From positions 1-64,000 of the forward strand of contig NZ_JAXKVW010000010.1 in assembly GCF_036172515.1 (NCBI RefSeq): DNA of 64,000 bases. The letters are read 5' to 3'. The stretch comes from Flexistipes sp. (GTDB lineage: Bacteria; Chrysiogenota; Deferribacteres; Deferribacterales; Flexistipitaceae). Below, in pieces: positions 61,269 to 64,000 of this stretch. Numbering within the stretch: the stretch's first letter is position 1; the number at the start of each line of letters is the position of its first letter. The notes beneath the pieces were generated by a model that did no database searches, had not been told where the DNA came from, and saw nothing but the letters and a program-made list of their open reading frames with translations. Made by a program: the position numbers and the translations under genes.

Positions 61269-61739
61269 TCAGCTGTCTCGTATTTTCCTGAAAAAATCCT
61301 TCATTAACTTTGTGATTGTCTCCGATTCAAGACCATAGCGGTATTTTACACTATGATTCAGTGTATCCAGATCAAACAAATTGACATTACTCAACACGCC
61401 CCCGAATTTAGGCTCACTGATTCCGAAGACAACCTCACTTATTCTGAAATGCAGAATAGCACCGGCACACATGATACAAGGCTCTGTGGTTGAGTATAAT
61501 ACACACGAATTCAACCTCCAGTCACCGAGATATCTTGCAGACTCCTGAAGTGCAAGCATTTCAGCGTGAGCCGAAGCATCACTTGTCAGTTCTTTCTTAT
61601 TAAAGCCTCTGCCGATAATTTCACCCTCTTTTACCACAACCGCACCTACAGGTACATCTCCTGAGCGAAAAGCTTTAAAGGCAAGTTTCACTGCTTCATC
61701 CATAAATTTTTTATCATTTAAATCGAAATTTTCAGACAC
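61269..61739 (-). CDS. tadA: tRNA-specific adenosine deaminase
   Basis: 156 aa. It converts A34 to inosine in tRNA-Arg(ACG). The zinc site is HAEMLAL (His and catalytic Glu) and TTEPCIMCAGAI (two Cys). Surrounding blocks GDVPVGAVVVKEGEIIGRG and VVFGISEPKFGG are typical. Its start overlaps the rsmE stop by 8 nt. Confidence 0.94.
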   Translation of the reverse strand: MSENFDLNDKKFMDEAVKLAFKAFRSGDVPVGAVVVKEGEIIGRGFNKKELTSDASAHAEMLALQESARYLGDWRLNSCVLYSTTEPCIMCAGAILHFRISEVVFGISEPKFGGVLSNVNLFDLDTLNHSVKYRYGLESETITKLMKDFFRKIRDS

Positions 61740-62436
61740 ATGTATTCTCCATCAAAATCTTAACCATACCGGTAAAGACAACAGCTGCCGTTTCAGCTTT
61801 TAATACAGAAGATGCAGGAGATACTATTGAGAAACCTTTCTCAGACAAAAACTTCATTTCCCTTTCAGTAAAACCGCCTTCGGGTCCCAAAAAAAGAGAT
61901 ACGCTTTTTGATGTAATCACGGGAATTTCCGTTTCTGCTCTTCTGGCAGCAAACAGTAAATTCGTCTCGCACTCAGGATTTATCTGATGAATTTCAACGG
62001 CATTTTCCAGAGCGGGAAGAAAATCTAATTCAGCCTGCAGAGCCCCTTTAATTAAAAGGTCCTTATATCTTGAATAAGTTTTATCATTAACTCTGGCAGT
62101 TGAGTTCTCCGTATACACCGGAATAAGTTTTGTAATGCCAATCTCACCGAGCTTCTGGATTATGTTGTCCATATACCTGTTTTTCATGACTGCCAGATAA
62201 ACATGCAGAATGAAATCAGGATTAATTTGCGTTTTTTTTTCAAGAAGATGGGCACTAATTCTTCTCTTATTAAGCGAATCTACCCTGTATCTTGCGATAT
62301 TTTTATCATTATACACTAAAATCTCTTCACCGGCAGAACATCTTAAAACATTTTTTAAATGATTGAAAATTTCACCCTCGAGAGCAAGCTCATCAGAAAA
62401 AGGGACATTATAATAAAACCTTTTTAATCCCTGCAT
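61732..62436 (-). CDS. rsmE: 16S rRNA (uracil1498-N3)-methyltransferase
   Basis: 234 aa SPOUT-family methyltransferase. The knot signature is LFLGPEGGFTEREMKFL, with AVMKNRYMDNIIQKLGEIGI before it and SSVLKAETAAVV after it. An N-terminal PUA-like domain (1-70) binds rRNA. Overlaps the phosphatase gene by 13 nt. Confidence 0.93.
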   Translation of the reverse strand: MQGLKRFYYNVPFSDELALEGEIFNHLKNVLRCSAGEEILVYNDKNIARYRVDSLNKRRISAHLLEKKTQINPDFILHVYLAVMKNRYMDNIIQKLGEIGITKLIPVYTENSTARVNDKTYSRYKDLLIKGALQAELDFLPALENAVEIHQINPECETNLLFAARRAETEIPVITSKSVSLFLGPEGGFTEREMKFLSEKGFSIVSPASSVLKAETAAVVFTGMVKILMENTCV

Positions 62437-63200
62437 GCAACAGCCTCAAAATCAAAAGTTTTCCCATCATCTGTCACAAGTGCCGAAAGACTGCCTCCAT
62501 ATACACACCCGGTATCTATATTAATACTCACAATTTCATCATCCATGTCTTTATTGAAAAAAGGTTTACCTGATTCTGCGTATCCCGTCAATTTAAGGAC
62601 GGGCGTATGACCGTGAACCACTATATAATCAAAATATTTTTCCCTTTTGGAGTCAACACTTCTGTCCCATATAAAGGGATATTTTACTAGCCGCAGATCT
62701 TCAGGGAGATAATCCATCTGCCTTTCAGGAGGCAGAGAAAAATCACTCACTCCGGCATGGCTGAGAAGAAGCTTATTTTCTTTCAGCTCTACCACCAAGT
62801 AATTTTTTATTGAAGACAGCAGGTATTCGAATTTTTGCAAGTGGAGGGAAAATTCCTCAAATATATACTCACCATTTGAAAATTTTTCAAAAAGAATTTC
62901 TCCGGAGATTGATTTGATTGCCTCAATCCCCCCGTTATTTAACCAGTCTGTGTTTCCGTAATGCTTAACTCCGGCAGCAAAATCCAGCATCATATCCTCA
63001 TGATTGCCTCTGAGCAGCTCAAGAGGATATTCTCTTTTTAAATTCTGCACAAACATCAACACTTCAGATGAAGCAGGCCCTCTGTCGATCAGATCACCTA
63101 TAAAGATAAATTTATTTATATCATATTTTTTTAGTAACCTCTCAGTCAGTTCACTGAGAGTCTTTATACAACCGTGTACATCCCCGATTACAGCTATCAT
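62424..63200 (-). CDS. PPP-family serine/threonine phosphatase or diadenosine-tetraphosphatase-like
   Basis: 258 aa calcineurin-fold metallophosphatase. The three metal motifs are IGDVHGCIKTL, FIGDLIDRGP and LLRGNHEDMML; HAGVSDFSLP and VHGHTPVLK supply further ligands. The family (PrpE, PrpA/B, bacteriophage lambda phosphatase) removes phosphate from proteins or nucleotides, and the target cannot be read from sequence. Its ATG overlaps the prmA stop by 4 nt. Confidence 0.88.
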   Translation of the reverse strand: MIAVIGDVHGCIKTLSELTERLLKKYDINKFIFIGDLIDRGPASSEVLMFVQNLKREYPLELLRGNHEDMMLDFAAGVKHYGNTDWLNNGGIEAIKSISGEILFEKFSNGEYIFEEFSLHLQKFEYLLSSIKNYLVVELKENKLLLSHAGVSDFSLPPERQMDYLPEDLRLVKYPFIWDRSVDSKREKYFDYIVVHGHTPVLKLTGYAESGKPFFNKDMDDEIVSINIDTGCVYGGSLSALVTDDGKTFDFEAVACRD

Positions 63201-63976
63201 TTTTTAATCCTCAATGCCGCCCAGTTGCCTTCAAAAATTATATTTTCCACATTATAATCACCGAAATTAAAAGTATTAATAAATTCATCGATTTCATCTT
63301 TCATAATACCTGACAATATAATATCAGATTTTGCATGTTCAAGCAGACTTTGGTTGATTTCATAAAGTACAGAGGAAATAATGTTTGCACACACAACGTC
63401 AAAACATACGTTCTTTTGCAAAGAACGAAAATCACCGCACCATAAACTATCACAACACATTCCATTCAGCTGCATATTAATTTTTACATTTAAGACAGCT
63501 GCAGGATCGTTGTCAAAAGAATATATTGTTCTCGCTCCCGATACGAAAGCAAGAATTGAAAGTATACCGCTTCCGCAGCCAACATCCAGAAAGCTCCGTC
63601 CATCAGCTAAATCTCTGATAAGGGCTGCTGAAAGTCTTGTAGTAGGATGGGTGCCGGTTCCGAAAGCCATAGCCGGTACCAGCTTTATTGATTGAGAAGC
63701 CGGAATTTTTTCATTTTCATCATAATAACAGCTGACCCCTTCCGTCAACAGGGACGGTTTAAGAAACTTTTTCCAGTAATTCTGCCAGTCAGCATCTTCT
63801 AATATTTCAACATTAAAATCTACATTCATCCCTTTTAAAAAATCGTCTATTCTTTCATCAGTATAAATATAAAAGGAAGGTTCACCGTCGAAATTGTCCT
63901 CAACTACTGTTAAATTTTTATTTTCAAGCTCCTCATACAAATCATCACTTATAATCTTTAAAATATATTTGTACAC
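63197..63976 (-). CDS. prmA: Ribosomal protein L11 methyltransferase
   Basis: 259 aa from GTG 63976, with AGGAG 6 nt upstream, so the gene appears complete at the window edge. It methylates L11 lysines with S-adenosylmethionine. FLDVGCGSGILSILAF is the SAM motif, PAMAFGTGTHPTTRL and CANIISSVLYEI are the PrmA-specific blocks, and the N-terminal ferredoxin-like domain binds L11. Confidence 0.92.
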   Translation of the reverse strand: MYKYILKIISDDLYEELENKNLTVVEDNFDGEPSFYIYTDERIDDFLKGMNVDFNVEILEDADWQNYWKKFLKPSLLTEGVSCYYDENEKIPASQSIKLVPAMAFGTGTHPTTRLSAALIRDLADGRSFLDVGCGSGILSILAFVSGARTIYSFDNDPAAVLNVKINMQLNGMCCDSLWCGDFRSLQKNVCFDVVCANIISSVLYEINQSLLEHAKSDIILSGIMKDEIDEFINTFNFGDYNVENIIFEGNWAALRIKK

Positions 63977-64000
63977 GCACCGCTCCTATAGAAAGCTTCC

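Noticed and set aside
1-64000. tRNA, rRNA, tmRNA or RNase P genes
   Set aside because: No recognisable conserved RNA sequence was seen on either strand; a covariance-model scan would be needed to be certain.

Overview
The window is about 38% GC by eye and carries densely packed, mostly minus-strand housekeeping operons typical of a Gram-negative anaerobe or microaerophile. A periplasmic di-haem peroxidase, a Tat-exported formate dehydrogenase, many 4Fe-4S proteins and the overall gene content fit the Deferribacterota (Flexistipes/Deferribacter/Geovibrio-like). That assignment is inference from protein character; no rRNA or tRNA gene is visible to confirm it.

Layout. 0-2.2 kb is an accessory patch: a RAYT (REP-associated Y1 transposase) remnant at the left edge, a cytochrome c peroxidase with its own promoter, leader hairpin and terminator, and a dead IS110 transposase. 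2.2-13 kb (minus) holds a VTT membrane protein, an AspT/YidE-type transporter, a TetR regulator, proC, a lipase-like hydrolase, a DtxR-type regulator, mutS2, cvpA, yqeY, a PduO-type adenosyltransferase, pfkA and queC. A NapH-like ferredoxin membrane protein follows on the plus strand (13.1-14.1 kb). 14.1-18.7 kb holds a PAS-GGDEF protein and a three-gene chemosensory module: a membrane CheA-like kinase, CheX and CheY. After an M3 oligopeptidase (plus) comes a formate dehydrogenase operon (21.3-28.2 kb) with catalytic, iron-sulfur and cytochrome b subunits, a small Tat protein, a TorD chaperone and a six-cluster ferredoxin. 28.4-30.7 kb is DNA polymerase IV with a small partner, then lexA behind an SOS-box-like site. 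31.3-40.8 kb holds ilvA, a Kef-type exchanger, a ROK kinase, yjbQ, serA, an NSS transporter with its tiny second subunit, and an MFS transporter. 40.8-64 kb is an almost unbroken minus-strand run: prmA, phosphatase, rsmE, tadA, dsbC-like, accA, mutL, miaA, hfq, DUF4416, an unknown, ftsB, xseA, greA, an NtrC-type regulator, pgsA, DUF362, plsY, ribD-ribE-ribBA-ribH, nusB, two small genes, yhaM, uraA, upp.

The most unusual content lies between the genes. (1) A family of about 37-bp hairpin repeats (flanks ATTTA...GCTAG) has stems that differ between copies with matching changes on both arms. One copy sits in frame inside the dead IS110 transposase, two pairs form inverted REP/BIME-like arrays, and a RAYT remnant is present. 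(2) Three copies of a 140-200 bp element share 14-bp terminal inverted repeats (CAAGTTTCGCACTT) and a core containing GACGAAGCAATCTC. One is flanked by a 12-bp direct repeat and carries extra nested hairpins. (3) Many gene junctions carry degenerate tandem tracts of 7-, 8- or 9-bp words.

Regulatory signals seen directly include a near-consensus promoter plus inverted repeat before the peroxidase, a palindrome before the dtxR-like gene, an extended -10 promoter before the formate dehydrogenase operon, and a promoter with overlapping GAAC-N4-GTT box before lexA. No CRISPR array, prophage, riboswitch or RNA gene was recognised.
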